A stretch of 64,000 nucleotides of DNA from Cardiobacteriaceae bacterium (GCA_030529365.1 JAUMXB010000002.1:62001-126000); one strand, 5' to 3'; positions 47,844 through 56,926 are shown, counted from the stretch's first letter. A program made the numbers and translations. The notes: generated by a model not told the origin, from the sequence alone.

Positions 47844-49061
47844 TCAGCCGCGATATGTTGGCACGGGGATGCTGGCGGCGCCCGGCCAGTATGCGCCGGG
47901 CACGGGATAGCTGCCGGGTACGAGGATGTCGCGGCCGACGTTGCGGATGTCGGTATGGCCGCAGAAGGCCATGCTGGTATCCATTTCGTGGTAGAGGATT
48001 TCGAGGCAGCGGCGCACGCCGTCTTCGCCGTAGGCGCCGAGGCCGTAGAGGAAGGCGCGGCCGATCATGGTGCCTTTGGCGCCGAGGGCGATGGCTTTGA
48101 GGACGTCCTGCCCGCTTCTGATGCCGCTGTCGAGCCAGACTTCGATGCGGCTGCCGGCCGCGCTGACGATATCGGGCAGGGCGCTGATCGATGACGGCGC
48201 GCCATCGAGCTGGCGGCCGCCGTGATTGGAGACGACGAGGGCGTCGGCGCCGCTTTGCGCGGCTTTTTCCGCGTCTTCGGCGGTCATGATGCCTTTGATG
48301 ATGAGTTTGCCGCCCCAGAGGTCCTTGATGCGCGCGACATCATCCCAGGACAGGCGCGGGTCGAACTGTTCCGCCGTCCACGAGGACAGGGACGACAGGT
48401 CGCCGACGTTTTTGGCGTGGCCGACGATGTTGCGGAAAGTGCGGCGCTCGGTTTTCAGCATGTTGAGGCCCCATTCCGGCTTGGTGGCGAGGTTGATGAG
48501 GTTGAGCAGGGTGGGTTTCGGCGGCGCGGAGAGGCCGTTTTTGATGTCTTTGTGGCGCTGGCCGAGCACTTGCAGGTCGGCGGTGAGGATGAGCGCCGAG
48601 CATTTGGCATCTTTGGCGCGGCGGATGAGGCTTTCCATGAAGTCGCGGTCGCGCATGACGTAGAGCTGGAACCAGAAGGGCGCGCTGGTGTTCTCCGCGA
48701 CGTCTTCAATGGAGCAGATGGACATGGTGGAGAGCGAGAAGGGGATGCCGAATTTTTCCGCGGCGCGCGCGGCATGGATTTCGCCGTCGGCATGCACCAT
48801 GCCGGTAAAGCCGGTGGGCGCGATGGCAACGGGCATTTTCACGTGTTGCCCGATCATGGTGGTTTCCAGGCTGCGGCCGCTCATGTCAACGAGCACTTTC
48901 TGGATGAACTTGATGCGGTGGAAATCCTGGCTGTTTTCGCGCAGCGTGGTTTCCGTCCACGAGCCGGAGGCGACGTAGTCGTAAAACATTTTCGGTACTT
49001 TCAGGCGCGCGATGCGACGCAGGTCTTCAATGGAGGTGATTTTGTTGAGGTTCTTTTTCAT
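47844..49061 (-). CDS. FMN-dependent alpha-hydroxy-acid dehydrogenase (L-lactate dehydrogenase type)
   Basis: Oxidises L-lactate or a similar 2-hydroxy acid with FMN and passes electrons to the respiratory chain. 405 residues from the ATG at 49061. Family motifs: APTGFTGMVHADGEIHAARAA near residue 80, FQLYVMRDRDF near 128, the active-site VSNHGGRQLDGAPSS near 277, and DSGIRSGQDVLKAIALGA near 310. The length slightly exceeds E. coli LldD (396). The regulator and permease of the lld operon are absent. Lactate is a sensible host substrate; the precise acid is inferred. Confidence 0.92.
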   Translation of the reverse strand: MKKNLNKITSIEDLRRIARLKVPKMFYDYVASGSWTETTLRENSQDFHRIKFIQKVLVDMSGRSLETTMIGQHVKMPVAIAPTGFTGMVHADGEIHAARAAEKFGIPFSLSTMSICSIEDVAENTSAPFWFQLYVMRDRDFMESLIRRAKDAKCSALILTADLQVLGQRHKDIKNGLSAPPKPTLLNLINLATKPEWGLNMLKTERRTFRNIVGHAKNVGDLSSLSSWTAEQFDPRLSWDDVARIKDLWGGKLIIKGIMTAEDAEKAAQSGADALVVSNHGGRQLDGAPSSISALPDIVSAAGSRIEVWLDSGIRSGQDVLKAIALGAKGTMIGRAFLYGLGAYGEDGVRRCLEILYHEMDTSMAFCGHTDIRNVGRDILVPGSYPVPGAYWPGAASIPVPTYRG

Positions 49062-49494
49062 GGCGGTGTGGTGGCAGTGGAGAAGGGCGGTATTGTCGCG
49101 CATTGTGGCGGGGATGGGCAAAGGGCTGTGGTGTTTTTATGGAGTGTTGACAATTCATGCGTTGACACAATGAACTCCAAGTAAAGCAGCGAATTAAAGC
49201 CCCTCTCCCTCGAGGGACTCGTCAGAGCTCGCGAAGCGAGATTGGGGTTGGGGAGAGGGGGATAGAGAAAATCGCGCAGCGACGAAACTATCGATATTTC
49301 AAATATTTTCTGAGACCTTGTAAACCCTGGTTGCGAATTGTCAACAGCCCCTAGACCGTTTTTGGTGAGAATATTTATCGTCATAAGCGCTTTTTTCTGA
49401 GAAATTTTCTCATCATCCCTTGCGGGTATGGCGATGCTGGCGCGGGCGCGAGCCTTCCAGTATGCTTGCCGGCTTCTTTCCAGCAAGGCTAGCG
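49062..49494. other. 433-bp divergent intergenic region
   Basis: Between the divergent lldD-type and carbonic anhydrase genes. GTTGACAATTC (49146-49156) and GAATTGTCAAC (49335-49345) form an 11-bp perfect inverted repeat enclosing about 180 bp with a CCCCTCTCCCTC / GGGGAGAGGGG hairpin. An AAGCGCTT element follows at 49359-49413. No gene. Confidence 0.65.
49359..49413. repeat. AAGCGCTT dispersed palindromic element, copy 13 (single core)
   Basis: Core at 49385 with GGTGAGAATATTTATC on the left and GAGAAATTTTCTCATC on the right. It lies about 80 bp before the carbonic anhydrase start. Confidence 0.78.
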
Positions 49495-50148
49495 ATGAAG
49501 AAAAAACATATCGAAGCGCTTCTCGCCAACAATGTGCGGTGGGCCAACCAGTTTGCCAAGGATCATCCGGGCATTTTCGAGGCGCTGTCGCGCCAGCAGT
49601 CGCCGCAATACTTGTGGATAGGCTGTTCCGACAGCCGCATTCCCGCCAACGAGGTGATGGGGCTGCTGCCCGGCGAGGTGTTTGTGCACAGGAACGTCGG
49701 CAATCTCGTCTATGCCATGGATATCAATTGCCACAGCGTGATCCAGTTCGCGGTGGAGAATCTGAAGGTGACGGATATCATCGTCGGCGGCCATTACGAT
49801 TGCGGCGCGATCAAGGCGGCGCTGTCGATGGAGGATTTTGGCATGATGAACAACTGGTTGCGCGGCATCAAGGACGTCTATCAGAAATATCACCGCACTT
49901 TCCATTATCTCGAGGGCAAGGCGCTCATCAACCGCATGTGCGAGCTGAACGTGATCGAGCAGGTGCGCAATGTCTGCATGTCGCACGCGGTGCAGCGCGC
50001 CTGGGTGAAAGGCCAGCCCCTTGCCGTGCACGGCATGATTTACGGCGTGCATGACGGGCTTCTCAAGGATCTCGATGTTTCGGTGGACAGCAACGACGTG
50101 CTGGAAGAAATCTACCGCCTGCGTCTGGATTCGGGAGAGGAGGCATGA
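49495..50148 (+). CDS. can: beta-class carbonic anhydrase
   Basis: Interconverts CO2 and bicarbonate; 217 residues from the ATG at 49495. Zinc ligands lie in CSDSR (near residue 43) and in GGHYDCGAIKAAL (near 99), and HRNVGNLVYAMD is typical of the beta class. Bicarbonate would feed the PEP carboxylase encoded 8 kb away, among other reactions. The stop overlaps the start of the PAP2 gene by 4 bp (ATGA). An upstream frame to 49420 lacks a ribosome site. Confidence 0.95.
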   Translation: MKKKHIEALLANNVRWANQFAKDHPGIFEALSRQQSPQYLWIGCSDSRIPANEVMGLLPGEVFVHRNVGNLVYAMDINCHSVIQFAVENLKVTDIIVGGHYDCGAIKAALSMEDFGMMNNWLRGIKDVYQKYHRTFHYLEGKALINRMCELNVIEQVRNVCMSHAVQRAWVKGQPLAVHGMIYGVHDGLLKDLDVSVDSNDVLEEIYRLRLDSGEEA

Positions 50149-50741
50149 CGCGAACCTGCGCCGCGCTTGCCCTGCTGTTTGCGGGCGTGGTGGCGTGGCT
50201 TGCGGCCAGTCTGCCCGCGCCGTTTGCCTTTGAGGAAGCGCTGATCGGCGAGATCGGTATGCAGCGCAACGAGGCCACGCTCGCGCTGGCCTTTGCCCTG
50301 CATTATTTCGGCAAGTTTGCCGCGGTTGTCGTGGCGGTAGTGGCAGCGGTGTATTTTTATCGCGGCGAGAAGCGCATGGCGGGGTATGTGGTGAGCGTGC
50401 CGGCGCTTGCCGCCTTGCTGAGTTATCTGCTGAAAAACGTGTTCGAGCGCGTGCGCCCCGATGTGCTCACCCATCTGGTGCATCAGGCCGACGCCTCTTT
50501 CCCGAGCGGGCACAGCACTTTTGCCGCCGCTTTTGCCATGTTTTTCATGCTGCGCTATCCGCGCCCGGGCGTGATCGTGACCGGGATTGCCCTGATTGTG
50601 GGCATGGGCTGGTCGCGCCTGTTGCTTGGCGTGCATTATCCGGTGGACGTGCTCGCGGGCTGGAGCGTGGGCGCGATGATGGCCCTGCTGGTCTATGCCG
50701 TGTATCCGCCGGTTATGGAAACAAAAAATCCTTTTTTATAG
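50145..50741 (+). CDS. PAP2-family membrane phosphatase
   Basis: A 198-residue membrane protein with the three-part phosphatase motif: KNVFERVRPD near residue 99, FPSGHSTFAAAFAMFF near 123, and RLLLGVHYPVDVLAGW near 165. All catalytic residues (K, R, H, H) are present. Such enzymes dephosphorylate undecaprenyl diphosphate or phosphatidylglycerophosphate (PgpB-like). It overlaps the carbonic anhydrase gene by 4 bp, so the two are co-translated, although no functional link is known to me. Confidence 0.9.
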   Translation: MTRTCAALALLFAGVVAWLAASLPAPFAFEEALIGEIGMQRNEATLALAFALHYFGKFAAVVVAVVAAVYFYRGEKRMAGYVVSVPALAALLSYLLKNVFERVRPDVLTHLVHQADASFPSGHSTFAAAFAMFFMLRYPRPGVIVTGIALIVGMGWSRLLLGVHYPVDVLAGWSVGAMMALLVYAVYPPVMETKNPFL

Positions 50742-50793
50742 TGGTTTTTTACCGCGTTAAGCGCTTCATGGTGGTAAAAAATCATTATTTCTA
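50737..50793. repeat. AAGCGCTT dispersed palindromic element, copy 14 (single core)
   Basis: Core at 50759. The arms ATAGTGGTTTTTTACC and GGTAAAAAATCATTAT form a near-perfect 57-bp palindrome. It overlaps the stop codon region of the PAP2 gene. Confidence 0.83.
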
Positions 50794-50863
50794 GATATTT
50801 TATAATGGCTTATGATTCTGCTATGATGCGCGGCAATATTTTCCCCAAGCCAAGGAGCAAAAG

Positions 50864-51070
50864 ATGAAAAGCGTGACGATTCATATTGATGGCATGACGT
50901 GCAATGGCTGCGTGAAAGGCGTGGTGCGCGCGCTGGAAGCGCTGCCGGTGGCCGAGGTTGACGTGAGCCTTGCCGACAAGCGCGCGACGCTTCAATACGA
51001 TGACAGCAAAACCAGCGTGGAAGCGCTGATCGAAGCGATTGAAAACGCCGGTTTCGACGCCCATGCCTGA
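50864..51070 (+). CDS. copZ: copper chaperone, HMA domain (CopZ-like)
   Basis: A 68-residue heavy-metal-associated domain with the copper-binding motif GMTCNGC near residue 10 and the usual ferredoxin-like pattern ending IENAGFDAHA. It is preceded by AAGGAG. It overlaps the start of copA by 8 bp, so it is translated together with the ATPase and likely hands copper to it. Confidence 0.93.
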   Translation: MKSVTIHIDGMTCNGCVKGVVRALEALPVAEVDVSLADKRATLQYDDSKTSVEALIEAIENAGFDAHA

Positions 51071-53186
51071 GCAAACCCTGCGCCTGCGCATCGAGGGCAT
51101 GAGCTGCCAGGCCTGCGCGACGCGCATCGAAAAAGTGCTGGGCAAAAAGGAAGCGGTGCTGGCCGCGAGCGTCAATTTCGCCAATGAGGAAGCGCAGGTG
51201 CGCTTCGAGGGCGCGAAGGCCAGCGCGGAAGACGTCATGGGCTGGATTGCGCAGGCCGGTTTTGCCGCAAAACCGGCCGCAGAAGCGTTGCCCGAGCCGG
51301 AGACTGCGCCCGTACCGTGGCGCTTGTGGCTGCTGCTCGTCAGCGCCCTCGTCTTTTTGCCCGGCATGATCGGCATGATGGCCGGGCATCACCGCTGGAT
51401 GCCGCCCATCGCCGTGCAATTCGCGATTGCCAGCGTGGTGCAGCTGTGGCTGGCGGTGCCGTTTTACAAAAGCGCGCTCGCTTCCATTCGCGGCGGGCTT
51501 GCCAACATGGATGTGCTGGTCAGCCTCGGCACGCTCGCGATTTATGGCTATTCCGCAGTGATGGCCTGGCGGCATGGCAGCCATGCGCCGGTCTATTTCG
51601 AGGCGGGCGTGATGGTAATCACGCTGGTCAGCCTCGGCAAATTTCTGGAAAAGCGCACCACCCGCCACAGCCTGAACAGCCTCGGCCTGCTGATGCAAAT
51701 GACGCCGGACAGCGTCACCCGCGACGATGGCGCCACGGTGGCGCTGGCCGACGTGCAGCCCGGCGACCGTCTGCTTGCCCGCCATGGCGAGCGCATTGCC
51801 GCCGACGGCATCCTGCGCGACGGCGAAATCTGGTGCGACGAAAGCCATCTGACCGGTGAATCACGGCCGATGACGCGCCGCCCGGGCGACAAAGTGCTGG
51901 CGGGCGCGCTGGTTGGCGGCGGCAGCGGCGTCTATGAAGCGCAGGCGCTCGGCAGCGCAACCCTGCTCGGCGACATGATGCAGGCGCTGGCCGAAGCGCA
52001 AGGCTCGAAAGCGCCGATCGCGCGTCTCGCCGACAAGGTTGCGGCGGTTTTCGTGCCGGCGGTGCTCGCCATTGCGCTGCTGACGCTGGGGCTGACCTGG
52101 TGGCTGCGCGATTTCGCCACCGCCCTCAACCATGCCGTTGCCGTGCTGGTGATTGCCTGCCCGTGCGCCCTGGGATTGGCAACGCCTGCCGCCATCATGG
52201 CGGGACTCGGGCAGGCCGTGCGCCACGGCATCTGGTTCCGCAACGCCGCCACGCTGGAAGCGGCTGGCGGCGTGAACAGCGTCGTGCTCGACAAAACCGG
52301 CACCCTTACCGCAGGCAGGCCGCAAGTCGTCGCCATCTGGACGGCGGATGGCACGGACGAAGCCGCGCTGTGCGCTATCGCTGCCGCCATCGAGAAACAC
52401 AGCAACCATCCGCTCGCGGCCGCCATTATTGCCACCGCTCCCGACAGCGCGCTTGCTGTGAGCGACGTGGAAAGCGTGGCAGGGCAGGGGCTTGCCGCGC
52501 AAGTGGCGGGATATGGCGCAGTGCGCCTCGGCAAGCCCGATTACGCGGGCGTCACCCTGCCCGAAGGCTTGCCGGAAGTGTGGCAGATTGCCAGCGTGGT
52601 CGCTGTCAGCAGTGGCGGCAGGGCGCTCGGCGCTTTCGCCATCGCCGATGCCCTGCGCGAGGACAGCGCCCCCGCCATCCGCGCCCTGCACGAGATGGGC
52701 ATCAAAGTGCACATGGCGAGCGGCGACCGCGCCAGCGTGGTCGATCACATCGCCGCCGGACTCGGCATCGATGACGCGCGCGGCAACCTCTCCCCGCGCG
52801 ACAAGGCGGAATGGATCGCGGCGCTCAAGGCGCAGGGCGAAAGCGTCGCCATGGTGGGCGACGGCATCAACGATGCCCCGGCACTGGCTGCCGCCGATTT
52901 GGGGCTTGCCATGAAGCACGGCACCGACATCGCCGAAAACAGCGCCGGCGCGACCTTGATGCAGGGCAGCCCGATGCAGATTGCCACTGCCCTGCGCATC
53001 GCCCGCGCCACCCTGAAAAACATCCGGCAAAATCTGTTTTTCGCGTTTTTTTACAACGTGCTCGCCATTCCCTTTGCCGCCTTCGGCTTGCTGAGTCCGA
53101 CGCTCGCTGCCGTGGCCATGGCGCTGAGTTCGCTTTCCGTAGTGGGCAACGCCATGCGCCTCAAGCGCATGAGCTTCGCGGAATAG
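51063..53186 (+). CDS. copA: copper-exporting P1B-type ATPase CopA
   Basis: A 707-residue ATPase from the ATG at 51063. It has one N-terminal HMA domain (GMSCQACATRI), a CPC metal motif in VIACPCALGLATPA near residue 365, the phosphorylation site DKTGTLTAG near 410, SNHPLAAAI (nucleotide binding) near 450, and GDGINDAPALAAADLG near 598. It exports cytoplasmic Cu(I) to the periplasm, where azurin, encoded 4 kb away, is a copper protein. No cueR-like regulator is adjacent. An in-frame Met at 51039 would overlap copZ more and is less likely. Confidence 0.95.
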   Translation: MPEQTLRLRIEGMSCQACATRIEKVLGKKEAVLAASVNFANEEAQVRFEGAKASAEDVMGWIAQAGFAAKPAAEALPEPETAPVPWRLWLLLVSALVFLPGMIGMMAGHHRWMPPIAVQFAIASVVQLWLAVPFYKSALASIRGGLANMDVLVSLGTLAIYGYSAVMAWRHGSHAPVYFEAGVMVITLVSLGKFLEKRTTRHSLNSLGLLMQMTPDSVTRDDGATVALADVQPGDRLLARHGERIAADGILRDGEIWCDESHLTGESRPMTRRPGDKVLAGALVGGGSGVYEAQALGSATLLGDMMQALAEAQGSKAPIARLADKVAAVFVPAVLAIALLTLGLTWWLRDFATALNHAVAVLVIACPCALGLATPAAIMAGLGQAVRHGIWFRNAATLEAAGGVNSVVLDKTGTLTAGRPQVVAIWTADGTDEAALCAIAAAIEKHSNHPLAAAIIATAPDSALAVSDVESVAGQGLAAQVAGYGAVRLGKPDYAGVTLPEGLPEVWQIASVVAVSSGGRALGAFAIADALREDSAPAIRALHEMGIKVHMASGDRASVVDHIAAGLGIDDARGNLSPRDKAEWIAALKAQGESVAMVGDGINDAPALAAADLGLAMKHGTDIAENSAGATLMQGSPMQIATALRIARATLKNIRQNLFFAFFYNVLAIPFAAFGLLSPTLAAVAMALSSLSVVGNAMRLKRMSFAE

Positions 53187-53225
53187 CGGGCGCAACATTT
53201 TGAATGTATTTACAAAAACCGTCTT

Positions 53226-53280
53226 TATAGACGTTTTTTACCATCAGAAAGCGCTTATGGCGGTAAAAAACCGTTATAAA
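53226..53280. repeat. AAGCGCTT dispersed palindromic element, copy 15 (single core)
   Basis: Core at 53249, arms ATAGACGTTTTTTACC and GGTAAAAAACCGTTAT. It lies between copA and the HIRAN gene. Confidence 0.8.
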
Positions 53281-53408
53281 AACATTTGAAATGGTAAAAA
53301 CAAATAGCAAACTGGCTTGCGCCATCTGCGGTGCAAGCCAGCCTGCTGAAAAATGGCACGTTTGTTGCATAGTTATCAGCATCTTTGACTGACTTTACGA
53401 GAACGACC

Positions 53409-53759
53409 ATGTGGCAAATGATGAAACGCTGTCTTGCGCGCGGCCCGCAAGCCATTGCCCGCAAAATTCCCATCGCCGGCCTGCAATACTATCGCGCCAA
53501 TGAGCTTGCCGACTGCATGCGCCGTGGCGATACCCTTGATCTGGTGCCGGAAAGCGGCAATCCCTACGATCCGCACGCCATCATGGTGCTGTGGCACCAG
53601 AACAAGATTGGCTATGTGCCGGGCGAGCAGGCCAGGGCGCTGCACGATTTGCGCTGCCAGATGCGCGATCTGAAAGGCAGGATCGTCGCCATCAGCGCGG
53701 AGCGCGGTCAGGTGCCGCGGCTGTCGTTCGATATTTATCGCGACCGTCATCTTTGCTGA
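53409..53759 (+). CDS. stand-alone HIRAN-domain protein
   Basis: A 116-residue protein from the ATG at 53409 (an upstream TTG would add 8). The HIRAN pattern is IAGLQYYRANELADCMRRGDTLDLVPESGNPYDPHAIMV and IGYVPGEQARAL. HIRAN domains bind damaged or 3'-ended DNA in helicases such as HLTF. As an isolated domain the role is unknown. A strong terminator follows 25 bp later, so it forms its own unit. Confidence 0.8.
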   Translation: MWQMMKRCLARGPQAIARKIPIAGLQYYRANELADCMRRGDTLDLVPESGNPYDPHAIMVLWHQNKIGYVPGEQARALHDLRCQMRDLKGRIVAISAERGQVPRLSFDIYRDRHLC

Positions 53760-53778
53760 ACCTGTTGGTTGGGTGCAT

Positions 53779-53809
53779 CAAAAAGACGCAGCTTGCTGCG
53801 TCTTTTTTT
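53779..53809 (+). terminator. intrinsic terminator after the HIRAN gene
   Basis: AAGACGCAGC / GCTGCGTCTT, a 10-bp stem with a 2-nt loop followed by five or more T. Confidence 0.9.
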
Positions 53810-53888
53810 GTGCCCGACATCAAATCCCTGCCGGCCATGATGGCCAATCGACGTAAGGCGGGCTGAAGTTCACTCCAAGAATATTTTC

Positions 53889-53977
53889 TAAAAAATAGTA
53901 GTTTTTTACCATTATCAAGCGCTTATATTAAGAAATTTTATCGATATAAGCGCTTATGAGTGAGAAAATTTCTCATG
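53889..53977. repeat. AAGCGCTT dispersed palindromic element, copy 16
   Basis: Cores at 53917 and 53948 (31 bp apart). AAAATAGTAGTTTTTTACC is at the left and GAGAAAATTTCTCAT at the right. It lies after the HAD phosphatase stop on the minus strand. Confidence 0.83.
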
Positions 53978-53999
53978 TATGACTGATGGCATTTGCCCG

Positions 54000-54791
54000 T
54001 CAGGGAAAGCAGCTGTCGATGATGTCGGCAAAGCCGCATTCATGGTGCGCGGCGGTGACGCGGTGCGCCTGCGCCTTGACGCTGTCTTCGGCGTTGTCCA
54101 TGGCTACGGCAAGGCCGGCACGCTGGAACATGTCGAGATCGTTGTCGTTGTCGCCGAAGGCGATGCAGGCGGACAGCGGCACGCCGTAGCGCCCGGCGAG
54201 GAAGGCCATGGCGTTGCCCTTGCCGGATTCGGGATGGATGACTTCGAGGTAGCAGCGGTGCGAGCGCAGGATGCCGTAGCCGGGCAGCGCTTCGCGCAGC
54301 ACGTGTTGCAGGGCGAGGATGCTGTCCGCGTCGGCGCAGATGAGGATTTTGTGGACGCTGCGCAGGTTTTGCGTGTCCAGCCGTGGTGCGCGGCCGGTGA
54401 TGCGTTGTTCAAAATAGACGCTTGGATGTTCAGCGTTGTCGCTGAACCAGTCTTCGTAATGATAGTAATTGATGGAAAAATCGGGATGGTTGCGCGGCAG
54501 AAAGTGCTGGATATGGCAGAGTTCGTCGTCGCTGAAGGTGACGGAGCGCAGGGGGCGTTGCCGCTCGTCAAGAATCAGGGCGCCGTTCATGCTGATCATG
54601 TCGCCGCCGCCGATGTCGCGGTGGTAGTCGAGCATGGAGAAGAAGGGGCGGCCGCTCGCGAGGCAGAAAGGGATGCCGAGCGCCTGCAAACGGGCAATGG
54701 CGGCACGGTTGCGCGGCGGGATGCGGTGTTCGCGGTCGAGCAGGGTGCCGTCCATGTCGGAAAAGACGGCGCGGTAGGGCAGTTCGGCCAT
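54000..54791 (-). CDS. Cof-type HAD-superfamily phosphatase
   Basis: A 263-residue phosphatase from the ATG at 54791. Motif I is FSDMDGTLLD, motif II lies in LASGRPF, Lys in the ESGKGNAMAFL segment is motif III, and FGDNDNDLDMF is motif IV. The large cap domain is type C2B, so substrates are probably sugar phosphates or nucleotides such as FMN or PLP. A longer upstream frame runs across slyX and is not used. Confidence 0.9.
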   Translation of the reverse strand: MAELPYRAVFSDMDGTLLDREHRIPPRNRAAIARLQALGIPFCLASGRPFFSMLDYHRDIGGGDMISMNGALILDERQRPLRSVTFSDDELCHIQHFLPRNHPDFSINYYHYEDWFSDNAEHPSVYFEQRITGRAPRLDTQNLRSVHKILICADADSILALQHVLREALPGYGILRSHRCYLEVIHPESGKGNAMAFLAGRYGVPLSACIAFGDNDNDLDMFQRAGLAVAMDNAEDSVKAQAHRVTAAHHECGFADIIDSCFP

Positions 54792-54853
54792 GGTGTGCGG
54801 AGGGGATGGATGGTTTTTTGCTGCATGCCGCAGGGCGGTAAAAAATTCCGTGT

Positions 54854-55063
54854 TCAGTAGTGCGGCGGTTTTTCCTGCGCAGGAGCAGCGTTGCCGACCG
54901 CGCTCAGGCGCTGCTGGCGCAGTTCTTCCTGCAAGGCGGCAATGCGCCGCGCCTGTTCGCCGAGCTCGCGGTTGAGCGCGGCGACGGTCTGGTTCAAGGA
55001 TTCGAGCAGGTCGGTCTGCCAGGCGAGCTGGATTTCCAGTTGCTCGAGGCGCTCGTCCGTCAT
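54854..55063 (-). CDS. slyX: SlyX protein
   Basis: A 69-residue coiled-coil protein: RLEQLEIQLAWQTDLLESLNQ and LNRELGEQARRIAALQEEL heptads, with the proline-rich tail ending KPPHY typical of SlyX. The function is unknown in E. coli too. Its start overlaps the stop of ppiD by 4 bp. Confidence 0.9.
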   Translation of the reverse strand: MTDERLEQLEIQLAWQTDLLESLNQTVAALNRELGEQARRIAALQEELRQQRLSAVGNAAPAQEKPPHY

Positions 55064-56817
55064 GGCTGCGGCAGGTTGTCTTGATAGATTTTGACTTGTC
55101 CGGCCTGTTCGAGCCAGCGCGCCATGGCGTCTTCATTGGCCTGCTGGCTGGCGATTTGCCATTGCGCCTTGAGGAGCTGGCGGATGTCGTCGGGCAGGCG
55201 GCTCGCGTCGCCGGGGCGAACCTGGTCGAGATGGGTGATCAGGCGGTCGCCGTTATCCGCGGTGGCGGTGCTGATGCGGCCTTGCTGCGCGAGGAGGTCG
55301 CGCGCGAGTTCCGGGCTGATGTTTTCCGGCGGCAGGAGATGGTTGACGCCTGTGAAGCTCTGGCGTTCGCCGCCATATTGCTCGACGAGGGCATCGATGC
55401 TGTTGCCGCTTTCCCAGGCTTTGGCAATGGCGGCGCTGCGTTCATCGAGCAGTTTGGCGGCTTCGCTGTTGCGCCAGGCGCTTTCGGCAGCTTGGGCCAC
55501 CGCTTCGAATGGCTGCGGCGCGGGCAGGGTGCGTTCGGTGATTTCGTAGAACACGCTTTGGCCAGGTGTCAGTTCCACCGGTTCGGCGACTTTGCCGGTT
55601 TCCGCGCCGCGTTCGCCAAAGAGGCTTTGCTGCACTTTGGCGTTGGCCGCCCAGTCGTCGGCAACGGTTTGCGGGGTGAGGCCTTCCAGCGTCTGGATGG
55701 TTTGCCCGGTGAGGTCGGCGATCTGGCTGAGCGGTTTGTTGCTGAGTGCGGCATCGAAGGCTTTTTCCGCCAGTTCGGCATAGCGCGCCGCACCGGCTTC
55801 GCGGGCGAGCGCGGCTTTCGCGTCGGCATCTGCGGCTTTGCGCTCGCTTAGGATAACGAGCATGGCATTGAAGTTGTCGGAGGTGAGCACGGGTGAGATG
55901 TCGCCTTCGCGGGCAAGGGCGAAGAGGGCATCATCGACGACGGGATCGACGCCTTTGCCGTGCAGTTGCAGGGGCAGGTCGCCGCTTTCTCCGGCAATGC
56001 GGCCGGCGTGGATGTCGGCGGCGATGTCGGCAAAGGTTTTGTCGCCGTTGGCGATGGCCTGTGCCGCGCTGTCGGCGGCGGCGCGGTCATCGAAAATCAG
56101 GTATTGGCCGGCGCGCTGCTCGCCGAGCTTATCAAGGGCATCGGCGCTGGCAAGGGTGGCGCTGTCGAGAATGAAGTAGCGCACGTTGACGCGTTCGGGC
56201 GTGAGGAACTGGTCGGGATGCGCGTCGTAATGGGCGCGGATGGCGGCCGGGTCTGCATTGAGGCTTTGCGACAGGGGTTCACGCGGCAGGCGGATGACGG
56301 TGTAGTCGTGCTCCTGGGCGAAGTCGGCGAGGAGTGCATCAAAGAGCGGGCTTTCCGCCGGAGCGCTGGCAGCAAGGGTTTGGTAATAGCTGCGGATGCC
56401 CTGGCTGACACGCAGGCTTTCCTGATAGTTTTTCGCCGACATTTGCCGGTCGCGCAGCCATCGTTCGTAGGCGGCGTTGTCGCCGAACTGGTGCTGGATG
56501 TCTTCGCGCAAGGCGCTGTCGGGGTAAGTGAAATTGCTCTTCCGGGCGTGTTCTTCGAGGAGTGCCTGGCGCACGAGCTGGGTGAGCGCCTGTTGTTGCA
56601 GGAGGGCGCGGTCAAGGTTCGGGAATTGCCCTTGCAGGTTGGAGGCGGCGTTGTTCAGTTGCGCGACGCTGATGTCCTGCTCGCCGACGCTTGCCACGGT
56701 TTGGCTGCGGTCGTGCTGGAAAGGGTTGACGTCGAAAAGCAGCATGCCGAGTCCGGCTGCGCCGATGAGGGCGTAGGCCCAAAGGTTGGTTTTTTTGTTG
56801 GCTTGTTCGTCGGACAT
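55060..56817 (-). CDS. ppiD: periplasmic chaperone PpiD (SurA-N / PPIase-like)
   Basis: Inner-membrane-anchored chaperone for proteins leaving the Sec translocon. 585 residues from the ATG at 56817. A single N-terminal helix (LWAYALIGAAGLGMLLF) is followed by a SurA-N-like region (VGEQDISVAQLNNAA, QQALTQLVRQALLEEHARK). The central parvulin-like domain lies at about residues 235-340 (ANGDKTFADIAADI), and a second SurA-like part ends the protein. As in other PpiD proteins, the parvulin domain is divergent. Co-translation with slyX is indicated by the 4-bp overlap. Confidence 0.9.
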   Translation of the reverse strand: MSDEQANKKTNLWAYALIGAAGLGMLLFDVNPFQHDRSQTVASVGEQDISVAQLNNAASNLQGQFPNLDRALLQQQALTQLVRQALLEEHARKSNFTYPDSALREDIQHQFGDNAAYERWLRDRQMSAKNYQESLRVSQGIRSYYQTLAASAPAESPLFDALLADFAQEHDYTVIRLPREPLSQSLNADPAAIRAHYDAHPDQFLTPERVNVRYFILDSATLASADALDKLGEQRAGQYLIFDDRAAADSAAQAIANGDKTFADIAADIHAGRIAGESGDLPLQLHGKGVDPVVDDALFALAREGDISPVLTSDNFNAMLVILSERKAADADAKAALAREAGAARYAELAEKAFDAALSNKPLSQIADLTGQTIQTLEGLTPQTVADDWAANAKVQQSLFGERGAETGKVAEPVELTPGQSVFYEITERTLPAPQPFEAVAQAAESAWRNSEAAKLLDERSAAIAKAWESGNSIDALVEQYGGERQSFTGVNHLLPPENISPELARDLLAQQGRISTATADNGDRLITHLDQVRPGDASRLPDDIRQLLKAQWQIASQQANEDAMARWLEQAGQVKIYQDNLPQP

Positions 56818-56887
56818 GATGAGGAGAGATATGGAGAAAATGAGGCTGGATTGTAAGGGTTTCGCGGGGGTTCGGCAATATTGGCAG

Positions 56888-56926
56888 GGCAACAAAAAAG
56901 CGGCATGAAGCCGCTTTTTTGTTGCC
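56888..56926. terminator. 17-bp perfect bidirectional terminator
   Basis: GGCAACAAAAAAGCGGC pairs perfectly with GCCGCTTTTTTGTTGCC around a 5-nt loop, so both strands carry a stem with U tracts. It separates azurin (minus) from the downstream ppiD region. Confidence 0.9.
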
